Of a stretch of 64,000 nucleotides of DNA, positions 51,018 through 60,354 are shown in pieces. The stretch lies in the NCBI GenBank assembly GCA_025057935.1, contig JANWUW010000046.1, positions 61,352 through 125,351 of the forward strand, read 5' to 3'. Every line of letters begins with the position of its first letter. Positions within the stretch are counted from its first letter, which is position 1. This stretch comes from Thermoflexales bacterium (lineage in GTDB: Bacteria > Chloroflexota > Anaerolineae > J036 > Brachytrichaceae). The notes beneath the pieces were generated by a model. That model did not search any database. It had not been told where the DNA came from and worked only from the letters and a program-made list of their open reading frames with translations. The position numbers and the translations under genes were made by a program.

Positions 51018-52235
51018 ATGCGTTTCATCAGCCGTTCCAAGGCTGCCACGCCCTTCGCATCGCGTTGGGTTAGGAGTGAGGGGGTGATGCGAGTCGCGTT
51101 GTGGCTTGGGATGATATTCGTGGTTGCAGAGGCGCTGAGTGCGCGCGACCCAAGCATGCGTGCATATCCCCTGTCCGTCGTGGGCGTGCTGATCGGCAGC
51201 TACCTTGCCCTGACCACGCATCATGCTGCAAGCAAGATGCGCATCTTCGCACGCCAACAGCCCCTTCTCACGGCGCTGGTCGCGTTGCTTGTGCTCTTCC
51301 CTCTGCTGCCGCTGCTACCCGAGCGCCCATGGGTGCCAGAGCTAGGCGAGGCACTGCTCGCAGGTATGCTGCTCTTCCTGCCCACGGCGTGTGCGCTGCT
51401 GAACGCATCACCGCCGCGGCAAGGCGACCGCACGCTGGCGTTGGGTGCCATTGCCTTGCCCACTCTGCTAGCGTTCTCTCAGGATGTTCCTCAACAACCG
51501 CTATCTGCGGTCGAGATCCTCGCGCGCGCGATGGTCTTGCTGGTCGTGGTCGCGTTGGGCTGGCTTGTGCCCAGCGAGCTGCGCGCGCGCCTGAACTTCC
51601 TGTGGGCAAGCGCCGCGCTCGCGCTCTGGGCCGCCTGGGCGTTCGACGCTTTCCCTGAGCTGATGCTCGATCCCGCTGTACCTCTGCCCTTCTTCTGGCT
51701 GGCAGCGCTGCCCCTTTTGGCGCTCATTGCAGGCGTGGGGAACAAGCAAAGCGCGCAGCTCGTCGCAAGCGCAGGACGAAAAGCTGATCACTGGTTTGGA
51801 ATCGCGGCAAGCGTGCTTGTCGGTGTAGGTTTGCTCGATCTTCTTTTCTTCCGCACCTTGGATCTTCGCCCGAGCGAGGCGCTTGTGGCGAGCGCGCCTG
51901 CTTTGTCGTGGCTCACGTTGTCGCCGAACCCGATCTTGCAGACTGCGCTGGTTTTCCTGCTCCTCACTCTTCCAGAGGAGATCGTGGCACGCGCGGTGTG
52001 GCTTACCGAGCTGCGCACTGCACTGGGCTGGTCAGCTCCTCTCGCTGGAGCAGCAAGCGGATTTCTCTTCGGCGTGCTCAACCTTGCGCTGCTGCCGCTC
52101 TCGTGGGGCACGCTCCTGTTCGCTGTGATTCGGCACGTTGTGGGTGTGACGACCTTTCTGAAGACGCGCTCCGTGTTTGTCTCAGCCGGCGTTAGCGCAG
52201 TGGTCGTTGTAGTTGCCGCGTGGCTGCTTGGGTAA
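51018..52235 (+). CDS. CPBP family intramembrane metalloprotease
   Basis: This 405-residue, highly hydrophobic protein has about ten transmembrane segments. The CPBP (CAAX protease/bacteriocin-processing) signature is in the C-terminal third: the first motif LPEEIVARAVWL (EE-x3-R, near residue 318), FLFGVLNLALLPLSWG and the later His in VIRHVVGV. Family members are Rce1-like glutamate/metal-dependent proteases linked to peptide maturation or self-immunity. The first seven helices are not part of the domain. The start is either 51018 (after a -10 hexamer) or 51087 (after a Shine-Dalgarno). The protein is otherwise unchanged. Confidence 0.75.
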   Translation: MRFISRSKAATPFASRWVRSEGVMRVALWLGMIFVVAEALSARDPSMRAYPLSVVGVLIGSYLALTTHHAASKMRIFARQQPLLTALVALLVLFPLLPLLPERPWVPELGEALLAGMLLFLPTACALLNASPPRQGDRTLALGAIALPTLLAFSQDVPQQPLSAVEILARAMVLLVVVALGWLVPSELRARLNFLWASAALALWAAWAFDAFPELMLDPAVPLPFFWLAALPLLALIAGVGNKQSAQLVASAGRKADHWFGIAASVLVGVGLLDLLFFRTLDLRPSEALVASAPALSWLTLSPNPILQTALVFLLLTLPEEIVARAVWLTELRTALGWSAPLAGAASGFLFGVLNLALLPLSWGTLLFAVIRHVVGVTTFLKTRSVFVSAGVSAVVVVVAAWLLG

Positions 52236-52256
52236 CCGCGTTCCTTAAGGTGGGCG

Positions 52257-53870
52257 ATGCGCACGATCGGGCGATACCAAGTGAAAGCAGAGCTGTCGCG
52301 CGGCGGCATGTCAGTGGTGTACTTGGCACACGACCCCAAGTTCGGGCGCGACGTCGCCATTAAGGTGCTGCCGCGCACGCTTAATCGCCCAGAGCTGCGC
52401 GCGCGGTTTGAGCGCGAAGCGCGCATCATCGCCGCGCTGGAACATCCTGCCATCGTGCCTGTCTATGACCTCGGAGAAGAGGACGGGCAGCCCTACCTCG
52501 TCATGCGCTACATGGCGGGCGGTTCGCTCGCTGATCTGCTTGCGCAGGGTCGGCTCAACGTGCGCGACGCAGCGCGGATCACGTATCGCATTGCGCAAGC
52601 GCTGGACGAGGCGCACGCGCATGGGGTGATCCATCGCGATCTCAAGCCAGGCAACATCCTCTTCGACGCCCATGGCGAGGCATTCCTATCCGACTTCGGC
52701 ATCGTCAAGCTCTACGAGCTCGAAGGCACAAACGCGACGCTCACTGGCAGCGCCGTCCTCGGCACGCCTGCCTACATGAGCCCCGAGCAAGCGCTTGGCA
52801 AGACGCTTACGCCGCGCAGCGACATCTACGCGCTTGGCGTGGTGCTCTACGAGATGCTCACAGGCGCGCCGCCCTACCAAGGGCCGAGCGGCATCAGCGT
52901 CGCCATGAAGCATGTGCTCGAGCCCGTGCCCGATCTACGTGCAGCGCGTCCAGACCTGCCTGAAGCGTGCGCTCACGTGCTTGCGAAGGCGCTGGCAAAG
53001 AACGCTGAAGATCGCTTTGAGACAGCCACTGCTCTCGCCGAGGCGTTCGCGCAAGCTGCACTGCAACAATCGGCTGAAGCGCTCTTGCTCACTCCCTCTG
53101 CCCTTCGTCCTGCTCTTCCACGCGCACCCTCGCTACAGAAGCTGTTGCCCGAGACGGTTGAAGTGCGACGGGCTGCGCCCGCAAGCGCCATACTACGCAG
53201 GAGATGGGCAATTGGCGCCCTTGCAGCAGGGGCAGGTGCAGTGAGTGTAATCGTTGTGCTCGTTTTCGGGGTGCCGCGCCTCACTGCACCGCCAGCGCCG
53301 TCCACCCCGCTCACGCCACGGCCGACCTTGTTCATCATTGCCCCACAGCCCAGCCTGACGCCCTCGCCCATTGCCCTGCCACCCGCCCCAACGCCGACAT
53401 CGCTCCCCACGTCAACCCCAACTCCCACGCCATTCCTAGTGACAAGCATCTCTGGCGCTCGCGTGCGCAGTGGACCGAGCACCAACTTCGACGTGGTAGA
53501 TGTGCTGCCGCGCAACTTCCGCATTGCCCCCCTGGCGCAGACGCGCAACGCAAGCGGGCGCTGGTTCCTCATCCGCCTCGACGAAGAGCGCTGGGGTTGG
53601 ATCTCGGAACTGGTAGTGAGCGTGCCTAACGACACTCTGCTTGCAACGCTGCCCACGCCAGCGACGCTGCCGCCCACGCCAACACCGACGCGCACGCCTA
53701 CGCCTACCGCAACCCCTACCGCCACACCGACCTCTACTCCCACGCCAACGCCTACTCCGACCCCAACCCTCACACCGACACCGACGAGCACGCCCACCCC
53801 AACGCCGATCCCCATGGCGACGCCAACACCCACGCTGACCATCGCGCCGACGCCCACCCCTACGCCGTAA
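52257..53870 (+). CDS. PknB-type Ser/Thr protein kinase with SH3b domain and Thr/Pro tail
   Basis: This 537-residue membrane kinase has a Hanks-type domain at residues about 6-270: the Gly loop [16 protein letters not shown] with the catalytic Lys, [24 protein letters not shown] (SPE instead of APE) and [17 protein letters not shown] single transmembrane helix lies at about 317-340. Outside the membrane come a Thr/Pro-rich linker, an SH3b domain ([17 protein letters not shown], near residue 400) and a final tail of about 75 residues of repeated TPTP units. There are no PASTA repeats. The SH3b may bind cell wall. AAGGTGGG precedes the ATG, 21 bp after the CPBP gene. The uvrD-like gene follows within 10 bp. 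Confidence 0.92.
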   Translation: MRTIGRYQVKAELSRGGMSVVYLAHDPKFGRDVAIKVLPRTLNRPELRARFEREARIIAALEHPAIVPVYDLGEEDGQPYLVMRYMAGGSLADLLAQGRLNVRDAARITYRIAQALDEAHAHGVIHRDLKPGNILFDAHGEAFLSDFGIVKLYELEGTNATLTGSAVLGTPAYMSPEQALGKTLTPRSDIYALGVVLYEMLTGAPPYQGPSGISVAMKHVLEPVPDLRAARPDLPEACAHVLAKALAKNAEDRFETATALAEAFAQAALQQSAEALLLTPSALRPALPRAPSLQKLLPETVEVRRAAPASAILRRRWAIGALAAGAGAVSVIVVLVFGVPRLTAPPAPSTPLTPRPTLFIIAPQPSLTPSPIALPPAPTPTSLPTSTPTPTPFLVTSISGARVRSGPSTNFDVVDVLPRNFRIAPLAQTRNASGRWFLIRLDEERWGWISELVVSVPNDTLLATLPTPATLPPTPTPTRTPTPTATPTATPTSTPTPTPTPTPTLTPTPTSTPTPTPIPMATPTPTLTIAPTPTPTP

Positions 53871-53873
53871 AAT
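53868..53873 (+). promoter_or_regulatory. -10 element (TAAAAT) of the uvrD/pcrA gene
   Basis: It overlaps the kinase stop codon and ends 7 nt before GTG 53881. It shows that leaderless spacing is also used with a GTG start. Confidence 0.55.
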
Positions 53874-53880
53874 TCCGCGC

Positions 53881-56013
53881 GTGCAGTCCATCCTCGATGC
53901 GCTTAACGCGCAGCAGCGCCAAGCGGTAGAGGCTCCTGAAGGTCCTACGCTCGTGCTTGCTGGTCCGGGCAGTGGCAAAACGCGCGTGCTCACGGCGCGC
54001 GCCGCTTTCCTGCTCGCTCGGGGCGTGCCGCCTCCGCGTTTGATGGCGGTGACCTTCACAAACAAGGCAGCTCAAGAGATGCGCGAGCGCATCGAGCGCC
54101 TGGTCGGCGTGTCTGCTGCGCGCGACCTTTGGCTGGGCACCTTCCACAGCTTATGCGCGCGCCTGCTGCGCCGCGAGGCAGACCGCGCCGGCCTCAACCG
54201 CGACTTCTCCATCTATGACACCGACGACCAGCTCAGCGTGGTCAAAGCTGTGATGGCTGAGCTGAAAGTGGATGAAAAGAAGCATCGCCCCTCGGCTGTT
54301 CACGCGGTGATCAGCAACGCGAAGAATGCCCTCGTGAAGCCGGAGCACTTCCAACCGCAGAGCTATCACGAGGAGATCGCCGCGCGCGTGTATCCGCGCT
54401 ACAACGCGCTCTTGCGCGCTAACAATGCCCTGGACTTCGATGACCTCATCGCTGAGGCGGTATGGCTCCTAGAGCGCGATGAGATCGTGCGCGCGCAATA
54501 TCAGGAGCGCTTGCTTCACGTGCTGGTGGACGAGTTCCAAGACACCAACTTCGCGCAGTACGCCCTGCTCAAGCTCTTAGTTGGCAAACATCGCAACCTT
54601 TTCTGCGTGGGCGACCCCGACCAGGGCATTTACGCGTGGCGCGGCGCCGACCACCGCAACGTGCAGCGCCTGCTCGAAGATTTTCGAGATGCGCGCGTGA
54701 TCACGCTCGAGCAAAACTATCGCAGCACCCAAGTCATCCTCGACGCGGCAATGGCGATCATTCGCAAAAACCCTGACCGTCGCCCGACTCGGCTCGTTGC
54801 GCAGCGCAGTGACGGCCCCAAGATTGTGGTGCGCGAGCTGTTCGACGAGAACGAGGAAGCGCAGTACGTGGTGGACACGATCGCTGAGCTGGTGCGGCGG
54901 AAGGCGGCGCAGCCCGGCGAGATCGCGGTGATGTATCGCACAAACGCGCAGTCGCGCGCGCTGGAGGACGCCTTCATCCGCGCAAGCATGCCCTATCGCC
55001 TCGTGGGCGCCACGCGCTTCTACGCCCGCAAAGAGATCCGCGATGTGCTGGCGTACCTTCGCATCGTCAACAACCCAGCCGACACAGTGAGCCTGCAACG
55101 TATCATCAACGTGCCGCCACGCGGCATTGGCGAGAAAACGTTCAAGGCGCTGGAGAGCGCCGCGTACGCACGCGGCATCACCTGCCTCGAGCTCATCACC
55201 TCGGGCGAGCTTGAAGGACGTGCTGCGAGGGCGCTGAGCGAGTTCGGCGCGCTTTGGCAACAGTGGATCCGCCTGCGCGACGAGCTAAATGTGAGCCAGC
55301 TTCTCGACCATATCCTGCAAACAAGCGGCTACCGCGAGTTCTTGCTCGACGGCACGCCCGAGGGCGAGGAGCGATGGGCAAACGTCAACGAGCTGCGTAG
55401 CGTCGCAGCAGAAGCTGGCGACATGATGCTTGCCGAGTTCCTAGCGAACATCGCCCTCGTCAGCGATGTGGACAACTACGACGAACATGCGAACGCCCCC
55501 ACGCTGCTCACGCTGCATGCGGCGAAGGGGCTGGAGTTCCGCGTGGTGTTCATCGTTGGGTTGGTGGAGGGCGTGCTGCCCCACAGCCGCAGTATGGACG
55601 ACGAGGAAGGCGTGGCCGAGGAGCGACGACTGATGTATGTCGGAATTACGCGCGCAAAGGAGCGGCTGTATCTGCTGTATCCGTTCTGGCGCAGGCAATG
55701 GGGCAGCAATGACGCGGCCGAGCCTTCGCGCTTTTTGCTTGATTTGCCCGAGGCGCTGCTCGACGTGCACGCCTCGATTTTTGCCGCTAAAGGGAAACCC
55801 AGCGCTGCGACGTGGGATAGAGCTGCGCCCTCATCTGCCCCTGCACGCCGCACACGCTTCAAGCCCGGCGATCGCGTGGTGCATCCTGAGTTCGGAGAGG
55901 GCGTCGTGCTGAGCAGCGCGCTGCGCCGCGATGACGAAGAGGTTGAAGTGTTCTTCCTTTCGGTTGGCGGCAAGCGCCTCTCAGTCGCCCTGAGCGGGCT
56001 GCGACGCGCGTGA
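53881..56013 (+). CDS. UvrD/PcrA-type superfamily 1 DNA helicase
   Basis: This 710-residue, 3'-5' helicase acts in DNA repair and replication restart. It has all SF1A motifs: LNAQQRQAV (Q motif), AGPGSGKTR (Walker A, about residue 25), [19 protein letters not shown] (Walker B), [31 protein letters not shown], and [17 protein letters not shown]. The C-terminal [18 protein letters not shown] segment is the Tudor-like domain of PcrA/UvrD that contacts RNA polymerase. The length is typical. The start codon is GTG. A Trp-rich MIYAWRG loop is intact, so it should be active. Confidence 0.96.
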   Translation: MQSILDALNAQQRQAVEAPEGPTLVLAGPGSGKTRVLTARAAFLLARGVPPPRLMAVTFTNKAAQEMRERIERLVGVSAARDLWLGTFHSLCARLLRREADRAGLNRDFSIYDTDDQLSVVKAVMAELKVDEKKHRPSAVHAVISNAKNALVKPEHFQPQSYHEEIAARVYPRYNALLRANNALDFDDLIAEAVWLLERDEIVRAQYQERLLHVLVDEFQDTNFAQYALLKLLVGKHRNLFCVGDPDQGIYAWRGADHRNVQRLLEDFRDARVITLEQNYRSTQVILDAAMAIIRKNPDRRPTRLVAQRSDGPKIVVRELFDENEEAQYVVDTIAELVRRKAAQPGEIAVMYRTNAQSRALEDAFIRASMPYRLVGATRFYARKEIRDVLAYLRIVNNPADTVSLQRIINVPPRGIGEKTFKALESAAYARGITCLELITSGELEGRAARALSEFGALWQQWIRLRDELNVSQLLDHILQTSGYREFLLDGTPEGEERWANVNELRSVAAEAGDMMLAEFLANIALVSDVDNYDEHANAPTLLTLHAAKGLEFRVVFIVGLVEGVLPHSRSMDDEEGVAEERRLMYVGITRAKERLYLLYPFWRRQWGSNDAAEPSRFLLDLPEALLDVHASIFAAKGKPSAATWDRAAPSSAPARRTRFKPGDRVVHPEFGEGVVLSSALRRDDEEVEVFFLSVGGKRLSVALSGLRRA

Positions 56014-56048
56014 GCGCGCCGGCGCCTATGCGCTTTCTCAGTGCGCCC

Positions 56049-56054
56049 TATAAT
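56049..56054 (+). promoter_or_regulatory. -10 element (TATAAT) of the secreted SH3 protein gene
   Basis: The consensus hexamer ends 7 nt before ATG 56062 (spacer CTTCATC). This excludes the upstream GTG at 56041 as the start. Confidence 0.65.
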
Positions 56055-56061
56055 CTTCATC

Positions 56062-57402
56062 ATGGTAGCAGCCGCGCGCGTGCGATGTTTGTGCTGGTGG
56101 CTTGTGGGCTTGCTCCTCGCCGCTTGGTCCGGAGCGCTGCGCCCCGCCGAAGCCCAGACAAGCGGAAACTTGCTGCGCAATCCGCGCTTCGACTGGCCCG
56201 CACAAACAAACCCTGACCTGTGCGCGATCGGTGTTCCAAAGGACAACGCCATCACGCCCCACGAGTGGAGCGCCTACTGGACGTGCAAAAGCGGCGCTGA
56301 GGTCAACCAAGACCAGATCAATCGCGCGCCTGAGTTCCGCGTCATGACGGTGGACATCGCCGCAGACCGCGTGCGCAGCTATCCAACTTCGGCGAGCTTC
56401 TTCAACTACTGGTCGCTCAATCGCTCTGCAGGGCTGTATCAGTTGGTGCGCGGCGTGCAACCCGGCACGCGCCTGCGCTTCAGCTTCTGGGCGAACTTGC
56501 TCACGACGAACTCCAACGAGCTGCCGCTCAGCTCCGCACGCGAGCCAGGCGGTCTGCAGGTGCGCGCGTGCATTCAAACGCTAGGGCGTGTGATCCTTAA
56601 GCCCGACGTCAACGACCCGACCACGGTGTGCGGTCCGTGGATTCGCCCATACGACACATGGGGGCAAGCTTCAGTAGAAGCAGTCGCCGCTTCAGACGTC
56701 ATCGCCGTGGTGATCGACGCTACCGCGGAATACCCAGTCATTCACAACGACGTGTATGTTGACGACGCTGAACTGGTTGTAGTCTCCGGTCCGACGCCCA
56801 CGCCTCAGCTCCAAGCCCCTGCCGCTGCACAGCCTGCTCCCACTCAAGCTCAAGCCCAATCTGCATCGAGCACTGCCCCCGACAGACCTGCAGTGATCAT
56901 CAAGACCCCATTCGCCAACCTGCGCACGTCGCCTCTCTTCGATGATCGCAACATTCTCGCCCAGCTTCCACAAGGCACGCAGCTACCCCTGAAGGCGCAC
57001 ACACCCGACCGCCAATGGTGGCAAGTGGAGTATGCTGGGCGCGAAGCTTTCCTGCATGTCTCGGTGATCGACTTCAACGAGGCGGCGCGCGCAGCGCTGG
57101 GCATGAATGCTTCAGCGGCAGGCTCACGAGCCGCAACTGGCAACAACCTCGCTTCGAACACGCCTCAAGTTGTGGCACAAACGGGTAAGTCGCGGCTAAG
57201 GGTGCGAGCCGCGCCATCGCCTAGAGCAGCGATTATCGCGAGTGTGCCTTCAGGTACAGCGCTCACGGTGCTCGGAATCTCCAGCGATCGCAACTGGTGG
57301 CGAGTGCAGTTTCCTGAAGCGCCGAACGGTGAGGCATGGGTGATGGCCGTCTACGTCACTCCTAACGCGGCAGCACGCCAGCGCTTCCTCAGCGGCAACT
57401 GA
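56062..57402 (+). CDS. Secreted protein with carbohydrate-binding-like module and two SH3b repeats
   Basis: This 446-residue exported protein begins with a Sec signal peptide (residues 1 to about 33, core CWWLVGLLLAAWSGAL, cleavage near AEAQ). Residues about 38-240 form a beta-sandwich module like carbohydrate-binding CBM4/9 domains (NLLRNPRFDWP, GLYQLVRGVQPGTRLRFSFW, DVYVDDAELVVV). After a Pro/Gln/Ala-rich linker come two SH3b repeats: VIIKTPFANLRTSP with WWQVEYAGREAFLH, and KSRLRVRAAPSPRAA with WWRVQFPEAPNGEAWV. The layout suggests a cell-wall or polysaccharide binding role, and no catalytic domain is seen. The next gene starts three bases after its stop. Confidence 0.8.
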   Translation: MVAAARVRCLCWWLVGLLLAAWSGALRPAEAQTSGNLLRNPRFDWPAQTNPDLCAIGVPKDNAITPHEWSAYWTCKSGAEVNQDQINRAPEFRVMTVDIAADRVRSYPTSASFFNYWSLNRSAGLYQLVRGVQPGTRLRFSFWANLLTTNSNELPLSSAREPGGLQVRACIQTLGRVILKPDVNDPTTVCGPWIRPYDTWGQASVEAVAASDVIAVVIDATAEYPVIHNDVYVDDAELVVVSGPTPTPQLQAPAAAQPAPTQAQAQSASSTAPDRPAVIIKTPFANLRTSPLFDDRNILAQLPQGTQLPLKAHTPDRQWWQVEYAGREAFLHVSVIDFNEAARAALGMNASAAGSRAATGNNLASNTPQVVAQTGKSRLRVRAAPSPRAAIIASVPSGTALTVLGISSDRNWWRVQFPEAPNGEAWVMAVYVTPNAAARQRFLSGN

Positions 57403-57405
57403 CGC

Positions 57406-57978
57406 ATGGACCTCAGCAACGATTTGATCTTTGCCGAAGTTGTCGCTGAGCAGTTCGACGACTACATTCACGCGGAGGTGCTGTTTTACCCTGTCGGCAG
57501 CGTGCGCGGTCGCATGATGCCGATGCTAACCATTGGCACGTGGTTGGAGACGGAATGGCGTCTTGCTGCGCTGCGCGCGCAAGATGCGGCGCGCGTGGAC
57601 GAGGCGCTCCATCGCGCGCGTTCAGTGATAAGCAAAGTGCGCAGTCGTGCTGCCGAGCTCTACACCCAGAAAGCGCGCCGCGAATTCAAAAGCCGCCTCG
57701 ACACTTGGGAAATGTTCCTCAACGACCGCAGCGAGGATGCCGCGCGCGTCCATGCTTTCAATCGGCTCTCGGGCTACCGCACGCATGCGCACACGCGCTT
57801 CAAGCTTGAGCTGCTCAAAGACGACGTCGCGCAGTTGTCCACCCAGTTAGCGCGCCTCCGTCTGTGCGACGCGCGACTGCGCGCGCGCTTTGAGCCAGGG
57901 GCATTCATCTGGGAACCAGAGCTAGAAGCAGCCGCGCCGCGTGAGCGCTTCTGGTGGCTTTACGCTGCCGTTTTGTGA
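57406..57978 (+). CDS. Hypothetical cytoplasmic protein (190 aa)
   Basis: I do not recognise this protein. It starts DLSNDLIFAEVVAEQFDDYIHAEVLFYPVG, then a helical, Arg/Ala/Leu-rich region (ARVDEALHRARSVISKVRSRAAELY, KARREFKSRLDTWEMFLND). Near the end are DDVAQLSTQLARLRLCDARLRARF and FIWEPELEAAAPRERFWWLYA. It has no signal peptide, membrane segment or Cys pair. The start is three bases after the secreted SH3 protein gene, so they are co-transcribed. Similar short helical proteins beside SH3 proteins may be Chloroflexota-specific. The function is unknown. Confidence 0.6.
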   Translation: MDLSNDLIFAEVVAEQFDDYIHAEVLFYPVGSVRGRMMPMLTIGTWLETEWRLAALRAQDAARVDEALHRARSVISKVRSRAAELYTQKARREFKSRLDTWEMFLNDRSEDAARVHAFNRLSGYRTHAHTRFKLELLKDDVAQLSTQLARLRLCDARLRARFEPGAFIWEPELEAAAPRERFWWLYAAVL

Positions 57979-58000
57979 CTGGCAATCAGCTCAGGTTGTG

Positions 58001-58057
58001 CGCTTCAAAAACACAAGCCCGCCCTCGCTGAGGAGAGCGGGCTTGGTGTGTGAAGCG
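58001..58057. terminator. Bidirectional hairpin terminator
   Basis: CAAGCCCGC (58014-58022) pairs perfectly with GCGGGCTTG (58037-58045), and an outer CGCTTCA/TGAAGCG pair (58001-58007 with 58051-58057) extends the stem. AAAACA precedes it and GTGTGTG follows. It separates the convergent 190-aa and BMP lipoprotein genes. Confidence 0.8.
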
Positions 58058-58093
58058 CTCAGGCGCAACCACGCCCCTTGAATTATCGCTCGC

Positions 58094-59374
58094 TTAGCTG
58101 GTGGGCACGCTTTGACCTTCCATGCCCTCCAACAGCTGCGGCATGTACCAAATCTGTTGGTCGGTGGCGCGCTCGCCCTCTTTGAGGAACACCGTGCCAT
58201 CTTGGAAGTTCAGTGGGCCCTTCCACAAGTCAATGCTGCCATCGGCAAGTCCTTTGATGAACTCATCGAGTAGCGAGGCGTTCTCTGGGCGAAGCGCCTT
58301 CCCCTTAATGTAGCCGAAAGCGGACGTGTCGGGGTTGTTGAGATCTTTGAGGTTCCCCTCCGCCCAAATCCACGTCTCGCCAATTTGACCCTGCATGGCG
58401 CTCTGGATGATCTTCAGGTAACCTGGCCCCCAGTTGTAGTAGTGCACGCCGATGCAGATCTCTGGCGCCAGCTCGCAACCGCCTTTGAAGTCGTAGTGAT
58501 GGTATTTCACCTTCTTGCCGGCGTCAGCGGCTTTCCTGCCTTGAACAGCCGCCTCGGGCGTGTCGATCGCGCTCATCACCACATCGAAGCCGCTGTTGTA
58601 GAAATCATCAGCGACCTTGGTCGGGTCAAGCGTGACGCCAGGGATGTTGAACCAAAAGCCGATCCAAGTCACCTTGAATTGCAGCTCTTTCGGGTCACGC
58701 TTGCGGTAGTTCTCCCAGCAGTAACGCGCGCCGAGGTAAGCCGCGTTCGCGTAGCGGCGCGTCTCCTCGTTGATCAGAGGACCGAGCGTGCCGATCTTGC
58801 CATTCTCCGTCTCAAGCGCGGAAGCGCAGCCGGCGATCATCCAGCCTGGCTCCATCTTCACCATGAAGTTGATCAGGTTCGGCTGATTCTTGTAGTTTCG
58901 CCCCTCCTTCCAAGCGTAGTCCCCCGACACGTGCACGACTGGGATGTTAGGGTGCTTCTTCGCAGTCTCGAGCGCGTCATCTTTGAAGTCGTCGGAGTTG
59001 AAAATGATCAGCTTAGCGCCGCGCGCGATCAGGTCGTCGGCAACCTGCGAACCTTTCACGTTGGGGCGGTCGCCCGGGTTCACCTTATCCACGTAGTCGA
59101 ACTTGACGTTTGGCATCTTTGCCATCACATACTTGGTACCCTCAACGTGCGATTCGTTCCACCCCTTGTCATTCATTGGGCCGACGATAACCATGCCGAC
59201 GCGGAACTCTTCCGCGGCTGCCGGTTGCGGGGCTTGCGTAGCAGCGCCGCTCTCGGCAGGCGGCTGTGCGGGGGGTTGCTGCGGAGCAGGCGTCGGCACT
59301 TGGGCGCATGCAGAAAGCAGCAAAGCTCCTATTCCCAAAAGCCCAGCGAGTGGGCGAAGACGCACTTGTGACAT
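58094..59374 (-). CDS. BMP-family ABC transporter substrate-binding lipoprotein
   Basis: This 426-residue lipoprotein has a type II signal peptide (LAGLLGIGALLLSAC, Cys near residue 23) and a Pro/Gln/Ala-rich linker. The BMP/PnrA-like fold follows: RVGMVIVGPMNDKGWNESH, GSQVADDLIARGAKLIIFNSDDF, PNIPVVHVSGDY, GAYLGARYCWENY-like residues and VVMSAIDTPEAAVQ. Family members deliver nucleosides, purines or similar ligands to ABC importers, and the ligand here is unknown. No permease or ATPase genes follow. A GAGGAGGT Shine-Dalgarno lies 6 bases before ATG 59374. A long structured leader precedes it, suggesting ligand or translational control. Confidence 0.88.
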   Translation of the reverse strand: MSQVRLRPLAGLLGIGALLLSACAQVPTPAPQQPPAQPPAESGAATQAPQPAAAEEFRVGMVIVGPMNDKGWNESHVEGTKYVMAKMPNVKFDYVDKVNPGDRPNVKGSQVADDLIARGAKLIIFNSDDFKDDALETAKKHPNIPVVHVSGDYAWKEGRNYKNQPNLINFMVKMEPGWMIAGCASALETENGKIGTLGPLINEETRRYANAAYLGARYCWENYRKRDPKELQFKVTWIGFWFNIPGVTLDPTKVADDFYNSGFDVVMSAIDTPEAAVQGRKAADAGKKVKYHHYDFKGGCELAPEICIGVHYYNWGPGYLKIIQSAMQGQIGETWIWAEGNLKDLNNPDTSAFGYIKGKALRPENASLLDEFIKGLADGSIDLWKGPLNFQDGTVFLKEGERATDQQIWYMPQLLEGMEGQSVPTS

Positions 59375-59551
59375 GGTTCTACCTCCTCTTGACGTTGCAA
59401 CAAGAAGCGCAGCAGGCAAGTGAACACACTTTTGGGCGTTGCCTCAAGAGCTAACCGCTGAGGCTGCGGGCGCCTGAGAACCTCCACAAAGCAATAATGC
59501 GGATCTCAGACGCTTTCGCGTCTAAAACCCGCAGCGCTCTTGTGGAAGTCG
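59375..59551 (-). promoter_or_regulatory. Structured 5' leader of the BMP lipoprotein gene (candidate regulatory RNA)
   Basis: About 177 nt lie between the predicted start (after TATAAT 59563-59558) and the ATG. The leader folds well on the minus strand. CCACAA (59546-59541) pairs with TTGTGG (59489-59484), GCGG (59532-59529) with CCGC (59502-59499), and GACGC-GAAA-GCGTC (59522-59509) caps the hairpin with a GNRA tetraloop. A second hairpin, GCCTCA/TGAGGC, spans 59464-59441, closer to the Shine-Dalgarno. It resembles a riboswitch or regulatory leader, but I cannot match it to a known class. Confidence 0.5.
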
Positions 59552-59557
59552 CTCCCA

Positions 59558-59563
59558 ATTATA
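59558..59563 (-). promoter_or_regulatory. -10 element (TATAAT) of the BMP lipoprotein gene
   Basis: A perfect -10 hexamer far upstream of the ATG, in contrast to the leaderless genes. The -35 is weak (around 59581-59586). Confidence 0.6.
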
Positions 59564-59637
59564 CAGGCTGCGCTTAGACAGGAAAGGAAGCAGGGGCGAA
59601 GACGCCTCGCTTCAGTTTAGCCTCTTGCGTCGCTCGG

Positions 59638-59643
59638 TATAAT
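59638..59643 (+). promoter_or_regulatory. -10 element (TATAAT) of the rplU-rpmA-rpmE operon
   Basis: A consensus hexamer starting a leader of about 100 nt before rplU. It lies about 75 bp from the divergent BMP promoter. Confidence 0.6.
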
Positions 59644-59677
59644 GCAAAGTCCGCAGTAGACGCAGGTCGCTACTCTC

Positions 59678-59730
59678 ACCTGCCGGGCACGATCTGGTGC
59701 GATAGGCGATCTTGAGTGCAGCCGGCAGGT
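59678..59730 (+). promoter_or_regulatory. Ribosomal-protein leader hairpin upstream of rplU
   Basis: ACCTGCCGG (59678-59686) pairs perfectly with CCGGCAGGT (59722-59730). The inner hairpin GCAC-GATCTG-GTGC (59687-59700) sits directly on the outer stem. It ends 24 nt before the rplU ATG. Such leaders often give autogenous control of L21 operons, and this one is not a known class I can name. Confidence 0.5.
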
Positions 59731-59753
59731 TGGCAAGCAGAGGAGAAACAGCA

Positions 59754-60053
59754 ATGTACGCAGTGATTGAGGTCGGCACTCGCCAGTATCGCGTTTCGCC
59801 CGGCGATGAGCTCTACGTGGAAAAGCTGGGCGTTGCAGCCAACAGCATGCTGCAGTTTCCAGCGTTGTTGATCTCGGACGAGAATGGGGTAACCGTCGGC
59901 AAGCCCTACGTGGAAGGTCGTACTGTCCAAGCTCAAGTGCTGGGCGATGTGAAGGGTGACAAGCTCATCGTTTTCAAGTATCACCCGAAGGAGCGCTACC
60001 GCCGCAAGAAGGGGCACCGACAGGTTTACACGCGCATCAAGATCATTGGCTGA
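59754..60053 (+). CDS. rplU: Ribosomal protein bL21
   Basis: This 99-residue large-subunit protein begins [24 protein letters not shown] and carries the family ending [22 protein letters not shown], which binds 23S rRNA. The length is standard. AGGAG lies eight bases before the ATG. It heads the conserved rplU-rpmA pair, with rpmE added here. Confidence 0.97.
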   Translation: MYAVIEVGTRQYRVSPGDELYVEKLGVAANSMLQFPALLISDENGVTVGKPYVEGRTVQAQVLGDVKGDKLIVFKYHPKERYRRKKGHRQVYTRIKIIG

Positions 60054-60072
60054 AAGAGCAGGAGGCAGAGCA

Positions 60073-60354
60073 ATGGCACACAAAAAAGGCGGCAGCTCGA
60101 CGGTCAACGGGCGTGACAGCCATGCGAAACGCTTAGGCGTGAAGCGCTACGATGGGCAAGTAGTGCTCGCGGGCAGCATTCTTGTGCGGCAGCGCGGCAC
60201 CCGCATCAAGCCAGGGGCTAACGTCGGCGTGGGGAAGGATTACACCCTCTTCGCGCTCACCGACGGCGTAGTGGTCTTCGACACGCTGCCCGGCGGGCGC
60301 AAGCGCGTCAACGTTGCGCCGCTCGCGCAGCTTCAGCAGGAGGCAGCGCAATGA
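60073..60354 (+). CDS. rpmA: Ribosomal protein bL27
   Basis: This 93-residue protein starts [28 protein letters not shown], the conserved flexible N-terminus that reaches the peptidyl-transferase centre. [18 protein letters not shown] follows. There is no N-terminal cleavable extension of the Firmicutes type. GGAGG lies seven bases before the ATG. The stop overlaps the rpmE start (ATGA). Confidence 0.97.
   Translation: MAHKKGGSSTVNGRDSHAKRLGVKRYDGQVVLAGSILVRQRGTRIKPGANVGVGKDYTLFALTDGVVVFDTLPGGRKRVNVAPLAQLQQEAAQ

Noticed and set aside
50820..51257. 145-codon minus-strand frame between atpA and the CPBP gene
   Set aside because: It is His/Arg/Cys-rich without motif and half overlaps the CPBP gene. 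No ribosome-binding site was seen.
59500..59551. S-adenosylhomocysteine riboswitch (AGCGCTGC-like sequence) in the BMP leader
   Set aside because: The downstream closing and pseudoknot strands of that class are missing. Only a short sequence resemblance remains.
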